64,000 nucleotides of DNA, taken from contig NZ_AGAF01000165.1 in assembly GCF_000224515.1 (NCBI RefSeq), positions 42,472 to 106,471 of the forward strand, read 5' to 3'. Position numbers and translations under genes: made by a program. Under the pieces are notes generated by a model. It was given only the letters and a program-made list of their open reading frames with translations, was not told the DNA's origin and searched no databases. Source of the stretch: Desulfosporosinus sp. OT (GTDB lineage: Bacteria; Bacillota; Desulfitobacteriia; Desulfitobacteriales; Desulfitobacteriaceae). Below are positions 8,155 through 17,761 of this stretch, in pieces. The stretch's first letter is position 1; the number at the start of each line of letters is the position of its first letter.

Positions 8155-9228
8155 TCATGCCTTCTTTCTTACCAAACGGTAATTGTTAAAGATTTCGCCG
8201 GCCAGCACGAAAAACAGAATCGAGCCCTGAAACATGGACACCATGCTCGAAGGAAAACCGGAGGTCTGCAGGCTGAAACCACCGACCAGCAGCCCGCCCA
8301 TTAGAAAGGATGCCAGCAAGATACTTATGGGATTCAGCCGAGCAAGCAAGGCAATAAGTATGGCGGTGTAGCCATAGCCTGGAGAAATCGTCTGCTGCAA
8401 GCGGTGAAGTACGCCTGAAACCTCAGCCATACCGGCAATTCCCGATATTGCCCCACTTAAAAACATCACCTTCAAGACATTTTTAACATAACTCATGCCT
8501 GCATAATCTGCCGCCTTGCGGCTGGATCCGCTGACGCGGATCTCATATCCCCACTTAGAATATTTGATAAGAAAGAACATCGCTATGGCAATGATTAGCA
8601 GAAGAAAGATGGCGTAACTGATTCGAGTGTTGCCGAAAACTGGTATGGTCGCACTATCCGGAAATTGTTTGGTGAGAGGAAAATTGTTTCCCTTTGGATC
8701 TTTCCAAGGACCATAAACAAGATAGGCAATCCAAAAATAAGCCACATAGTTCAGTAAGAGCGAGCTAATGGTTTCATTAACATTCCAGTAAGCCTTCGGA
8801 ATGGCCGGAATCAAGGCCCAAAGTCCGCCGCAAATAAAGCTGGCAACCAACATGAGTGGGAGCATTACGAGTATTGGCAGGTTCGAAAAAAACAAAGCGA
8901 AATAGGTAGCACCAAAAGCTCCCATATAAAATTGGCCTTCTGCCCCGATATTCCATAATTGCATGCGAAAAGCCAACGAAACCCCGAGGGAACAAAGCGC
9001 AAGAGGAATCATTTCTACGAGCGTTTCACTAAGGCCATAGGCTGAGCCAACGGAAGATTGTAGAATCTCACTGTAAAGTTTTAACGGGTCCTTTCCAGTG
9101 AGCAACACAAAGAGGCCAGCAAAAATCAGCCCCAGCACTATGGAGGTCAACGAGATTCCAAACTTTTTCAGAGCCGAGCTTGAATTTGTTTTTTTAATCT
9201 CCCAATTTCCCAACAATTTAAGATTCAT
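8155..9228 (-). CDS. BMP-type ABC importer, permease 1 (NupP-like)
   Basis: A 357-residue permease with about nine or ten membrane helices. The family motifs WNIGAEGQFYMGAFGA, NETISSLLLNYVA and GYGYTAILIALLARL are visible. It starts inside the end of the ATPase gene (11-base overlap), indicating translational coupling, and ends four bases before the second permease. It works with the ATPase at 9218-10738 and the lipoprotein at 10861-11994 to import a nucleoside-like solute. Confidence 0.9.
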   Translation of the reverse strand: MNLKLLGNWEIKKTNSSSALKKFGISLTSIVLGLIFAGLFVLLTGKDPLKLYSEILQSSVGSAYGLSETLVEMIPLALCSLGVSLAFRMQLWNIGAEGQFYMGAFGATYFALFFSNLPILVMLPLMLVASFICGGLWALIPAIPKAYWNVNETISSLLLNYVAYFWIAYLVYGPWKDPKGNNFPLTKQFPDSATIPVFGNTRISYAIFLLLIIAIAMFFLIKYSKWGYEIRVSGSSRKAADYAGMSYVKNVLKVMFLSGAISGIAGMAEVSGVLHRLQQTISPGYGYTAILIALLARLNPISILLASFLMGGLLVGGFSLQTSGFPSSMVSMFQGSILFFVLAGEIFNNYRLVRKKA

Positions 9229-10738
9229 GAAGATCTACCTTTCTTTTACCGGCCATCATCAGGCCGATTTCTTCACGCGACGTTTCACTAGGGTTAACAA
9301 CGCCCATGATTTCACCCCCGTGCATCACGATGATGCGATCCGTCATGGAAAGAAGGTCTTCCAGATCCTCTGAAATAAGGAGCACTGCCTTACCCTTTTC
9401 ACTCTGCTCTATGAGTAGTCGTCTGACATAATCGGTCGCCCCGATATCAAGGCCACGCATCGGATACACCGCAATAATCAGCTTCGGATCGGAGTCGATT
9501 TCACGTGCCAGCAGAAGCTTCTGAATGTTTCCGCCCGACATCATCTTAACTGGGTTAGCTGTACTCGCTAACCTGACATCAAATTTTTGTATTAACCGAT
9601 CGGTGTCACTTCTAACTTTATCCCAACGAATAAAGGCGCCATGATTCTTGCGATAACTTTTAAGGGCCATATTTTCATAAGCGTTAAGGTCTGTCACAAG
9701 CCCGGTGGTCATGCGATCCTCTGGTACATAGCTAATACCCAGATCAATCCGTTTTTTTCGACCGGATTTTGTGCAGTCCTTTCCGCAGAAGGAAACGCTT
9801 CCTTGTTTAACCATACGCAGGCCTGCCACAGTGTCGGCAAGCTCCTTCTGGCCGTTGCCATCAACCCCCGCGACGCCAAGTATTTCTCCGTCATATATAT
9901 CGATCGAGATATTTTTCAATTTCAGCAAACCATTGTTGCCCAAAGCCGATACATTATTTAAAGACAGAACTTTATCGTTTTTGCGATGGGATTTCTTTTC
10001 CACCACGTCACTAATATTTCTGCCCACCATCATTTTGGCAAGCTCTTTTTCATTCGTATTTTTGGTATGAACAGTACCTATGGATTTTCCGTCTCGTAAA
10101 ACGGTTATGCGATCTGTATTTTCTAAAACCTCATTCATTTTATGAGAAATAAGAATGACTGATTTTCCATTTTTAACCATCTTTAGAAGCGTTTCGTAGA
10201 GCGCATTGGCTTCCTGAGGGGTCAGTACAGCAGTCGGTTCATCAAGTATCAAAACTCTGGCACCCAACAGGAGTAATTTAATGATTTCCACTCGCTGTTG
10301 CTCTCCGACCGAGAGTTGCCAAATTTTCGCTTTTGGGTCGATGGAAAGTCCGAAGGCTTCTGATTGCTTGATAATCTGCTGCTCAATTTCTTTGAGGTTA
10401 TAAATCTGTTTTAGATCCTTAATACTAAGCATGACGTTTTCAGCCACTGTAAATGGCTGAACAAGCTTAAAATGCTGGTGCACCATCCCAATACCGTAGT
10501 TGACAGCATCCTTCGGCGACGAAAATTCAGTTTTCTTGCCCTCAATGTAGATGTCACCCCCATCGGGACGATAGAGGCCTGTGAGCACGCTCATCAACGT
10601 GCTTTTCCCCGCCCCGTTCTCACCGAGCAGAGCATGGATTTCGCCAGAGTTAACGTTAAACGAAACCTGATCATTGGCCAGGATGCCCGGAAATTCTTTG
10701 ATGATTTTGCGCATTTCTATCATGGGGGTATCTCCCAT
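9218..10738 (-). CDS. BMP-type ABC importer, double ATPase (NupO-like)
   Basis: About 506 residues with two ABC domains in tandem. The first has an intact Walker A (GENGAGKST), signature (SVGEQQRVEI) and Walker B (LILDEPTAVLT). The second has the degenerate P-loop GVDGNGQKEL, signature MSGGNIQKLLLAREI and AVYPMRGLDIGAT, as is normal for this family. I chose the ATG at 10738 (MGDTPMIEMRK), which has AGGGTGAG upstream; the open frame extends 22 codons further without a ribosome-binding site. It energises the two permeases downstream. Confidence 0.9.
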   Translation of the reverse strand: MGDTPMIEMRKIIKEFPGILANDQVSFNVNSGEIHALLGENGAGKSTLMSVLTGLYRPDGGDIYIEGKKTEFSSPKDAVNYGIGMVHQHFKLVQPFTVAENVMLSIKDLKQIYNLKEIEQQIIKQSEAFGLSIDPKAKIWQLSVGEQQRVEIIKLLLLGARVLILDEPTAVLTPQEANALYETLLKMVKNGKSVILISHKMNEVLENTDRITVLRDGKSIGTVHTKNTNEKELAKMMVGRNISDVVEKKSHRKNDKVLSLNNVSALGNNGLLKLKNISIDIYDGEILGVAGVDGNGQKELADTVAGLRMVKQGSVSFCGKDCTKSGRKKRIDLGISYVPEDRMTTGLVTDLNAYENMALKSYRKNHGAFIRWDKVRSDTDRLIQKFDVRLASTANPVKMMSGGNIQKLLLAREIDSDPKLIIAVYPMRGLDIGATDYVRRLLIEQSEKGKAVLLISEDLEDLLSMTDRIIVMHGGEIMGVVNPSETSREEIGLMMAGKRKVDLHES

Positions 10739-10763
10739 TGATCTCACCCTTTCAAACATTACC

Positions 10764-10843
10764 GCAAACCGGCGAGAGTCCCGCCGGTTTGCTGCTAACA
10801 CCATTCTTCATTTCAATGGGGACATACCTATAGGTGTGTCCCC
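10764..10843 (-). other. Two hairpins between lipoprotein and ATPase genes
   Basis: A perfect 11-bp stem (GCAAACCGGCG 10764-10774 with CGCCGGTTTGC 10782-10792) and a second 11-bp stem (GGGGACATACC 10818-10828 with GGTGTGTCCCC 10833-10843) fill the gap after the lipoprotein gene. Neither has a T-tract. Such hairpins often stabilise the upstream binding-protein message and lower downstream expression. Confidence 0.7.
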
Positions 10844-10860
10844 TGACCTTGTTCGATCGG

Positions 10861-11994
10861 TTAAGATTTGGGAATTGATCCCGATACGCCTTTAACGAAC
10901 CAATTGATGGAAAGGAGAACATCATCGGGAGCTTTATCTCCATCTTTGACTTTCAGGGTGCCGCTTTGATCATAGATTGGTCCTGAGAAGGGATCGAATT
11001 TTCCATTCATAATATCCTGTTTTTTGGCATTAACTGTAGCCTGGAAGTCTTTATCAACTTTGTCGCTGAAAGGCGTAATATCAATGATTCCGCCATCCTT
11101 AATTCCGCCAAAATATTGTGTTGGTTTCCATGTTTTGTCCATAACTTCCTTGACTACTTGCACGAAATATGGACCCCAGTTGGATACATCACCAACAAGG
11201 ATAGAATTAGGTGCAAATTTTGACATATCGGAGTCGTGTCCAACTGCCAGAACGCCTCTATCTTGAGCTGTCTGAGCAAACGTTGGCGAATCGACATGCA
11301 TCGCTAATACATCGGCGCCTGCGTCAATCAAACTGTTGGCAGCAGTTTTTTCCGTTGCTGGATCGTTCCAGGAATTTGTCCAAACAACCTTAACTTGAAC
11401 TTTAGGGTTGATCGATTGAGCACCCAGGGTAAAGGCATCAATATTACGGATGACTTCGGGTGTACCGAACGGTGCAAGGAATCCGAGAACATTGCTCTTT
11501 GTGTATTTTCCTGCTACCATACCGGTCAGGTACCGGGCTTGGTAGTCTCGGTTGAAATATGTGCCTAAATTGTCAGTAGTTTTGTAACCGCTGCAATGTT
11601 CAAAGACAACATCCGGGAACTTCTTAGATACATTAACCATGTAATCCATGTAACCATAGCTGGTACCAATAATGATCTTGTTGCCCTTTTGAGCCAGATC
11701 TGTGAAAACACGTTCAGCATCTGCAGTCTCGGGAACGTTTTCAACAAACGTTGTTTCAACGTTCTTCATTTGAGATTCGAGATATTTTCTGCCCTGATCC
11801 TGGGCATAAGTATAACCAAAGTCGCCCACAGGTCCAACATAAACAAACGCAACTTTGATTTTTTCTTCTGTAGCTGGCTTGCTTGCTTGTTCATTAGTCG
11901 ATGGCTTGCTTTCTTGGGAGCACCCGCTGAGCAACACCGATAGAATCATAGCAAGGACCAGCGTCAGCACTCCAATTTTGTTAATTTTTTTCAT
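10861..11994 (-). CDS. BMP-family substrate-binding lipoprotein
   Basis: About 377 residues from the ATG at 11994, which has GGAGGAGAG upstream; the frame extends 21 codons further without support. A lipoprotein signal with lipobox LLSGC is followed by a Thr/Glu/Pro linker and a BMP (PnrA-like) domain: KVAFVYVGPVGDFGYTYAQD, GNKIIIGTSYGYMD, HCSGYKT, NYFNRDYQARYLTG. It captures nucleosides or purines outside the membrane for the downstream ATPase and permeases. It is a distant paralogue of the lipoprotein at 14445-15476. Confidence 0.92.
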   Translation of the reverse strand: MKKINKIGVLTLVLAMILSVLLSGCSQESKPSTNEQASKPATEEKIKVAFVYVGPVGDFGYTYAQDQGRKYLESQMKNVETTFVENVPETADAERVFTDLAQKGNKIIIGTSYGYMDYMVNVSKKFPDVVFEHCSGYKTTDNLGTYFNRDYQARYLTGMVAGKYTKSNVLGFLAPFGTPEVIRNIDAFTLGAQSINPKVQVKVVWTNSWNDPATEKTAANSLIDAGADVLAMHVDSPTFAQTAQDRGVLAVGHDSDMSKFAPNSILVGDVSNWGPYFVQVVKEVMDKTWKPTQYFGGIKDGGIIDITPFSDKVDKDFQATVNAKKQDIMNGKFDPFSGPIYDQSGTLKVKDGDKAPDDVLLSINWFVKGVSGSIPKS

Positions 11995-12242
11995 AATCTC
12001 TCCTCCATTGTATTTATTAGTTTGGGATTTTCTCACGTAAATATACTGTTCTTTCATCCCTTCTTTCTGACTTGACAGTCTAAATTAATTAACACTTATC
12101 CTGGATACCGTCGTCACTTCCCGGATTCCTTACTTTCAGGCAGATTGTTAGGGAAATTGCCCAATTTGGAAATCGTTAAAACTATTTATAGAAGTTTTTC
12201 TCGGGATGATAGACAAGCCGATTCACTCAGATGGTACCTTAG

Positions 12243-12254
12243 GAAAACGTTTTC
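12243..12254 (-). promoter_or_regulatory. Palindrome GAAAACGTTTTC upstream of importer
   Basis: A perfect 12-bp palindrome overlaps a TTGACA hexamer on the minus strand, about 250 bases upstream of the BMP lipoprotein gene. Its core looks like operators of LacI-family regulators (CcpA, PurR). No matching -10 is obvious at normal spacing, so the promoter is uncertain. Confidence 0.4.
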
Positions 12255-12316
12255 TGTCAAGTTCCTCATAAAGAAAAAAAGTATCTTCCACTGCTGGTGT
12301 CCTTGGTCTATATCTG

Positions 12317-12340
12317 CGAAAAAAGTCTATGAGCATAGAC
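12317..12340 (-). terminator. Terminator of the cupin-XRE regulator gene
   Basis: On the minus strand GTCTATG..CATAGAC is followed by TTTTTTCG, directly after the regulator stop codon at 12343. It separates the two importer operons. Confidence 0.85.
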
Positions 12341-12342
12341 AC

Positions 12343-12882
12343 TTAAAATGCCGGAGGGGTTATAGCCGAAATAAAGATCAGGTCTTCTGGACCAATGCTC
12401 CAAATCTTATGGGGAATACTCGAGAAATAATAGATACTGTCTCCTTCTGCTAAAGTATGAATGTCCTCCCCAATTTGGATTTTCATCTGTCCCTGTACAA
12501 CCAAGATGTTCTCTTCTCCGGGATGGGTCAGGGGTTCGTCACAAGTAACGGCACCTGGTTCCAATCGCGCCATCATCATCTCCAAACTTCTGTTCAAATC
12601 GGGAGACAACAATTCAAAGGTAAGATGTGAGTCTGGAAATTTCAAAACCTGACGCTCATTTTTCCTCACAACTGGGCTTGATTTGGCTTCATCCATCAAA
12701 AAGTAAAATATGGGCACGTCGAGGGCATGGGCAATTCTTCTTAAAGAAGTGATTGAGGGATCCGTAAGGTCCCGCTCTACTTGGCTCAAAAAACCTTGCG
12801 TCACCCCGGTCCTTTCTGCCAAATCCTTTAGGGTCAGTTGCTTCTCCATTCTTTTAGTGCGGATTTTTTCACCCAGCATCAC
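12343..12882 (-). CDS. XRE-cupin transcriptional regulator
   Basis: A 179-residue protein with an N-terminal helix-turn-helix (residues 7-60; LTLKDLAERTGVTQGFLSQVER) and a C-terminal cupin barrel (about 105-175; EPLTHPGEENILVVQGQMKI and AEGDSIYYFSSIPHKIW). This two-domain layout is used by PuuR-like and similar regulators that sense small molecules. It is the last gene after importer 2 and ends at a terminator, so it probably controls one or both BMP-type importers. The ligand is unknown. Confidence 0.88.
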   Translation of the reverse strand: MMLGEKIRTKRMEKQLTLKDLAERTGVTQGFLSQVERDLTDPSITSLRRIAHALDVPIFYFLMDEAKSSPVVRKNERQVLKFPDSHLTFELLSPDLNRSLEMMMARLEPGAVTCDEPLTHPGEENILVVQGQMKIQIGEDIHTLAEGDSIYYFSSIPHKIWSIGPEDLIFISAITPPAF

Positions 12883-12919
12883 TTACCACTCTTTCCACAA
12901 GTTCGCACCGTAAGCAAGA

Positions 12920-14431
12920 TTACTCAACAATACCGGCCATCAAAAGACCCAGTAACCGTTCGTCTGTTTCCTCCACTGGCATAACCTTCATAATTTTCCC
13001 TTCGTAAAGAACTGCTATGCGATCACAAATACTTGTCAATTCCTCTAGATCCTCGGAGATCAACAACACTCCAATGCCGTTTCTGCGAGCTTCCAAGAGC
13101 TTACTATGCAAGTATTCTGTTGCCCCGATGTCCACTCCGCGTGTCGGATAAGCTGCCACTAAGGCTACAGGATTTCGGGTTATTTCCCTCGCCAAAATTA
13201 CCCGCTGGATATTGCCACCGGACAACCTGCCTGTAGGAGTTTCTAAGCTAGGAGTTTTAATGCCATATTTCTCTACCAAAGACGAACTGTGGGACATAAT
13301 CACTCGGTTTTGCAGGAGAGAACGCTTGGCAAACGGGGGTTGGTGATGATCCTTTAAAATTAGGTTCTCCCAGATACTAAAGGAAGGAATAGTCCCCACG
13401 TGAAGCCGGTCCTCCGGGATATAACCCAGACCCTGTTCAATAATTCTAGCTGGCGCCATTTTTGTACTTTCTTTGCCATTTAAAACTATTTTTCCTTTAC
13501 TTACTTTTCTTAGCCCGCCGATTACCTCGGCAAGTTCTTTTTGTCCATTGCCTGAAACTCCGGCAATTCCCAAGATCTCCCCTTCGCGGATAGTGAGTGA
13601 AACTCCGGCCAAAGCATCTGTCCCCATATCTCCTTTGGCGAAAACATCTTGAAGTTCTAAAATAGGTTTGCCTGGAAAAAACTCGCTATCCCTTCGACAG
13701 GGAGCCATGTCCCTTCCGACCATCAGTCGTGCCAGAGCTTCCTGGGAAGTTTCCAGGGTATTGACGTCTGCACAAACCTCACCGTCCCTAAGTACGGTCA
13801 CTCTATCACTAATTGCCATAACTTCATTTAATTTATGGCTAATCAAGATGATTGAGTTTCCCTGATTGGACATGTTTTTGAGCAACAAAATTAACTCATT
13901 AGATTCCTGGGGAGTGAGGACCGCTGTAGGTTCATCAAGAATCAGCAGGTTAGCACCCCGATAAAGAGCTTTGACAATTTCGACGCGCTGTTGTTCGCCG
14001 ACACTCAACTGCCAAACATAGGCATCGAGATTAATCGCTAAACCATACTTGTCCGTTATTTCTTGAACTTGTTTTTTAGCCGTTTTTAAATCTACCAAGA
14101 ATGTCTTAGACAGCCCTAAGATGACATTTTCACATACAGTAAGGGTGGGAACCAGCATAAAATGCTGGTGTACCATCCCTATCCCAAGTTGAATGGCCTC
14201 ACTGGGAGAGTTTATCTTTACCTTCTTGCCGTTAAGCGAGATATTACCTGCATCAGGTTGGTAAAGACCGTAAAGGATATTCATCAGAGTTGTTTTGCCT
14301 GCTCCATTTTCACCCAGAATAGCAAGTACCTCACCTGCATCTAAGTGGATATTCACATTATTATTGCTTAGAACACCAGGAAAACGTTTAGTGATTCCAT
14401 GCATTTCTAGGTGTTGGATCTTTTCAACCAT
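12920..14431 (-). CDS. BMP-type ABC importer 2, double ATPase
   Basis: A 503-residue tandem ABC ATPase with the first site intact (GENGAGKTT, SVGEQQRVEI, LILDEPTAVLT) and the second degenerate (GVSGNGQKEL, LSGGNIQRVILAREI, AAYPTRGVDIGAT). It lies 13 bases after the lipoprotein gene at 14445 and energises the permeases at 15525-17566. Architecture and motifs match the ATPase at 9218-10738, so the two operons are paralogous, but gene order differs: here the permeases come first. Confidence 0.9.
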   Translation of the reverse strand: MVEKIQHLEMHGITKRFPGVLSNNNVNIHLDAGEVLAILGENGAGKTTLMNILYGLYQPDAGNISLNGKKVKINSPSEAIQLGIGMVHQHFMLVPTLTVCENVILGLSKTFLVDLKTAKKQVQEITDKYGLAINLDAYVWQLSVGEQQRVEIVKALYRGANLLILDEPTAVLTPQESNELILLLKNMSNQGNSIILISHKLNEVMAISDRVTVLRDGEVCADVNTLETSQEALARLMVGRDMAPCRRDSEFFPGKPILELQDVFAKGDMGTDALAGVSLTIREGEILGIAGVSGNGQKELAEVIGGLRKVSKGKIVLNGKESTKMAPARIIEQGLGYIPEDRLHVGTIPSFSIWENLILKDHHQPPFAKRSLLQNRVIMSHSSSLVEKYGIKTPSLETPTGRLSGGNIQRVILAREITRNPVALVAAYPTRGVDIGATEYLHSKLLEARRNGIGVLLISEDLEELTSICDRIAVLYEGKIMKVMPVEETDERLLGLLMAGIVE

Positions 14432-14444
14432 GTATATTCACCCA

Positions 14445-15476
14445 TTATTTCTTAGGTAATTCCACCTTTAATTTGCCGCTAATAATGTCTTGTTTCGCTT
14501 GTTCTACAGCAGCTTTTGCTTCCGCGGGAATCTTGTCAGCCAGTTTTTCATTGTATTTTAGCTCAATCGTTCCATCGGCAAAAGTCAAGGTAAGGTGTTG
14601 TCCACCTAGAATTCCTTGTTTTCTCAAGTCAATAATTTTGGTTACGACCTTTTCCCAGTTATATGCTTGGGCTGCTAAAACTGTATCAGGAGCGACACTG
14701 CTTTGATCCATATCCGTGGAAAGCCAGTATTTGCCCTTGTTCTCCGCAACGGCTCGCATTGCTCCTACGGCCTGCTGCGAGGAACCAGTAAGGATGTCAG
14801 CACCTGCACTCATTTGAGTTTTGGCCAGATTGCCCGCTCCTACAATATCATTAAAAGAGCCCGTATAGGCAATACGTGTTTTGACATCGGCTTTTCCTTT
14901 TGCAACGCCCTGTTGGACACCAGAATTGAACTTAACTGCATCTCCAGATTCTACAGGGCCCACAATTCCTACAATGCCTGATTTAGTTGTCATGGCTGCC
15001 AGCATACCTAACAGATAACCACCATCTTGGGCTTGTGGGTCGTAGGCAAAAATATTCGGTGCAGTCTCAAAGCCACTACCATAGGCAAAGGTTGTCTTAG
15101 GGAAGTCCTTGGCGATATCCATTAATACGCTTTGATACTGGGAACCGTGGGCAATGATAATATCATACCCTTGGGTTGCATATTGACGTATAGCTGCTCC
15201 CGCATCCACTGCGCTACCCAGCTTTTCGCTGGTTACAACCTCCACCTTGTCTTCACCCATGGTTTTCTGAACTGCTTTCAAACCTTCTACCATGGACTGA
15301 CACCAAGCTAGATCATCAACCGTAGCTGGGAGTACAAGAGCGATGCGAACCTTTTCCGCTTTTGCCTGCGGGGCTGTCTCAGCAGTCTTACTGGCGTCGG
15401 TGGTATTGGTACCACAGCCGGCTGTGAAGGCCAACAGGGTAAAGACGGCCAACATTAAAGTTAATACTTTTTTCAA
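14445..15476 (-). CDS. BMP-family substrate-binding lipoprotein 2
   Basis: A 343-residue lipoprotein with lipobox FTAGC at about residues 17-21, an Ala/Thr/Lys linker, and a BMP domain (VRIALVLPATVDDLAWCQSM, GYDIIIAHGSQYQ, GIVGIVGPVESGDAVKF, ADILTGSSQQAVGAM). It captures solute for importer 2. It is clearly different from the lipoprotein at 10861-11994, so the two systems may prefer different nucleosides, bases or other BMP-family ligands. Confidence 0.9.
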   Translation of the reverse strand: MKKVLTLMLAVFTLLAFTAGCGTNTTDASKTAETAPQAKAEKVRIALVLPATVDDLAWCQSMVEGLKAVQKTMGEDKVEVVTSEKLGSAVDAGAAIRQYATQGYDIIIAHGSQYQSVLMDIAKDFPKTTFAYGSGFETAPNIFAYDPQAQDGGYLLGMLAAMTTKSGIVGIVGPVESGDAVKFNSGVQQGVAKGKADVKTRIAYTGSFNDIVGAGNLAKTQMSAGADILTGSSQQAVGAMRAVAENKGKYWLSTDMDQSSVAPDTVLAAQAYNWEKVVTKIIDLRKQGILGGQHLTLTFADGTIELKYNEKLADKIPAEAKAAVEQAKQDIISGKLKVELPKK

Positions 15477-15524
15477 TTTCTTTTTCCTCCTTCATTTTCT
15501 ATATCTGTTTTAACCATCGATATA

Positions 15525-16448
15525 TTAACCTCTGGTTCCGCGCTGAAAGGGTTTACCCAGTGCCGCTGGGGCCCAAACCCGCCCAAAGGAGATTGCCAAG
15601 GCAACTATGGTTACCACGTAAGGTAAAATAACGGCTAGTTCGTAGGGAAAGTTAATTCCTAAAACTTGCACCATGCTCTGAAAAGAATCAGCCATACTGA
15701 ACAAGAGAGAACCTAATAGAATCCCCCAAGGACTCCAGCGACCAAAATAAACTAAAGCAATGGCAATAAACCCCCTGCCAGCCGTGATATTATCTGCATA
15801 CATATTGGCCTGACCAATGGTTAAGAAGGCCCCAGCTAGACCAGCTAGCATACTGCCGACAATCAAACACTCGTATCTGATACGCACTACATTCACTCCC
15901 AAGGTATCAGCTGCCTCAGGTTTGTTGCCCACAGCCCGAACATTAAGGCCCCAACTCGTCTTATAGAGTATAAAACCCGACAACGGCACCAGCGCTAAAG
16001 CTGTATAAACTAGTATGTTTTGGTTGAAAAATATCGGACCCAGGAATGGAATATTGCTTAGCAGAGGAATTTTAACTTCCTTCAAGCCGTCGATCGACGT
16101 GATTCCTCCCACGTACAGGCGGTATAATAAACCAGACAGACCCCAACCAAACATGTAAAGTCCTATGCCACTAATTCCCTGTTCAGCCTTAAAGGTTACG
16201 CTGACCAGCGCCATCAACAAACCCATTAACGCTCCTATGATTAGGCTAGCAATGATGCCTAGTAAAGGGCTTCCCAAATGCAGAGTAGCAAAGAATCCTG
16301 CAAAGGCACCCATCATCATGATTCCTTCCACCCCTAGGTTGTAGACCCCTGAGCGTTGGGTGAACATTTCCCCCAAAGCTGCCAAAAGATATGGTGTAGC
16401 TAAACGGATTCCAGTAGCTAGTATACTGATGATAATAGCGGAATTCAT
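15525..16448 (-). CDS. BMP-type ABC importer 2, permease B
   Basis: About 307 residues with about eight membrane helices, of the same type as 7218-8150 (GVYNLGVEGIMMMGAFAGFF, TAGRGFIAIALVYFG). I prefer the ATG at 16448, preceded by GGAAGGTG; an ATG four codons upstream at 16460 sits next to the stop of permease A and is possible. It pairs with permease A. Confidence 0.87.
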   Translation of the reverse strand: MNSAIIISILATGIRLATPYLLAALGEMFTQRSGVYNLGVEGIMMMGAFAGFFATLHLGSPLLGIIASLIIGALMGLLMALVSVTFKAEQGISGIGLYMFGWGLSGLLYRLYVGGITSIDGLKEVKIPLLSNIPFLGPIFFNQNILVYTALALVPLSGFILYKTSWGLNVRAVGNKPEAADTLGVNVVRIRYECLIVGSMLAGLAGAFLTIGQANMYADNITAGRGFIAIALVYFGRWSPWGILLGSLLFSMADSFQSMVQVLGINFPYELAVILPYVVTIVALAISFGRVWAPAALGKPFQRGTRG

Positions 16449-16462
16449 GACACCTTCCATTA

Positions 16463-17566
16463 TTACTTGCCACCTTCCCCGTCAACTTTTTGTCCAAATA
16501 TCTTTGCCTTCAAATGGGTTAGGAAGCTTGGATTCTTTAAGAAATAATCACTTGATACCACGAACAAGACGACTAGTCCTTGGATCACCATAACCATGGC
16601 TGCTGGAATATTTACAGCCCTTTGCATCATATCAGCTCCTAAAAGCAGGGCGCCGAACAGCACTGCAGCTGGAATAGTACCCAATGGATGCAAGCGACCG
16701 AAAAGGGCAGCAACAATACCGCTAAACCCGTAACCTGCAGATATACCTTCAATGGCGCGGTGATGAACCCCTGTCACCTCAACTGCACCTGCCAATCCAG
16801 CCATTCCTCCAGCGAGAGCCATAGCTAAAATCAAGTACCATTCCACTTTAATACCAGCGTAGCGAGCGGCCTCAGGTCCAGCACCAACTGCTCGCATACG
16901 ATATCCGATACTGGTGCGCCACAAAAAGAAATAAACCAATACCGCTAATAACAGGGCGAAAATCAGACCGGAATGCAGCCTGGTCCCTGGGATAAGCCGA
17001 CTGAGCCAGATCTGTTGAGGGATTGAAGCTGTTTGTGGCACACCCGTACCATAAGATACTTCTTTTGGGTCGATTAACGGTCCACGTATAAGAAACAGAT
17101 ATAATTGTAAGGCAATCTGATTTAGCATCACTGTACTAAGAATTTCATTGACAGCTAAGCGCGCCTTTAACCAACCAGCAATCCCTCCCCATACGGCGCC
17201 ACTTAATCCACCCGCCAGAAATACCAAGGGGAGCAAGAGTACCGCTGGCATATCTGGCAAGGATACAGCGACTGCCGCCGCTCCAATCGCTCCAGCCAGA
17301 ATCTGGCCTTCAGCACCAATGTTGATAATCCCACTACGAAAAGAAATAACAATCCCTAACCCCACCAAAAGCAGCGGGACTGTCCGTACAAGGGTCTCTG
17401 TGATCCCGAATTTGTCACTGATCGGCCCTGTAAACATCACTCCATAAGCTTTTAACGGGTCCGACTTTGCAAGAATGAGAAATACTGCGCCGATTAGGAG
17501 TGCCCCTACCAAAGCGGCAAGCAACACTACAATTTGAATAAAGACCCCTCTAGATCGTGAACTCAA
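16463..17566 (-). CDS. BMP-type ABC importer 2, permease A
   Basis: A 367-residue permease and the first gene of importer 2. Motifs INIGAEGQILAGAIGAA, LAVNEILSTVMLNQIA and GYGFSGIVAALFGRL match the NupP-type subunit, with about nine or ten membrane helices. Translation probably starts at TTG 17566, ten bases after GGATGGAG; no in-frame ATG is better placed. A strong promoter and an early terminator lie upstream at 17693-17790, which suggests attenuation control. Confidence 0.88.
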   Translation of the reverse strand: MSSRSRGVFIQIVVLLAALVGALLIGAVFLILAKSDPLKAYGVMFTGPISDKFGITETLVRTVPLLLVGLGIVISFRSGIINIGAEGQILAGAIGAAAVAVSLPDMPAVLLLPLVFLAGGLSGAVWGGIAGWLKARLAVNEILSTVMLNQIALQLYLFLIRGPLIDPKEVSYGTGVPQTASIPQQIWLSRLIPGTRLHSGLIFALLLAVLVYFFLWRTSIGYRMRAVGAGPEAARYAGIKVEWYLILAMALAGGMAGLAGAVEVTGVHHRAIEGISAGYGFSGIVAALFGRLHPLGTIPAAVLFGALLLGADMMQRAVNIPAAMVMVIQGLVVLFVVSSDYFLKNPSFLTHLKAKIFGQKVDGEGGK

Positions 17567-17692
17567 CTATATACAACTCCATCCTGTAGTGAAAATTATA
17601 ATATGTATGAAATTTCGTTCCCCCTCCCCCGGTTTTAAAGAAAACTTGGTTGGCCGCTGCCTTAGCACTTAAGTTATACTTTTCTGACAAGT

Positions 17693-17736
17693 ATAAAAAA
17701 AGCTTTCTAGAGATTAAAAATCTCCAGAAAGCTTCA
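17693..17736 (-). terminator. Leader terminator before importer 2
   Basis: On the minus strand a stem of about 15 bp (AAGCTTTCTGGAGA with TCTCTAGAAAGCTT) is followed by a run of seven T. It lies between a well-formed promoter and the first permease gene, so it either attenuates this operon or ends a short RNA. It could also end the LysR transcript. Confidence 0.8.
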
Positions 17737-17761
17737 TTGCTCAATACCTGGACTTGCCCAT

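Noticed and set aside
12058-12342. Possible purine riboswitch before importer 1
   Set aside because: The TTTCTACC and CCGTAAA core is absent here; the only match in the window is at 59129-59196.
17550-17744. 64-residue minus-strand ORF upstream of permease A
   Set aside because: It crosses the leader terminator and starts within it; it is not a plausible gene.
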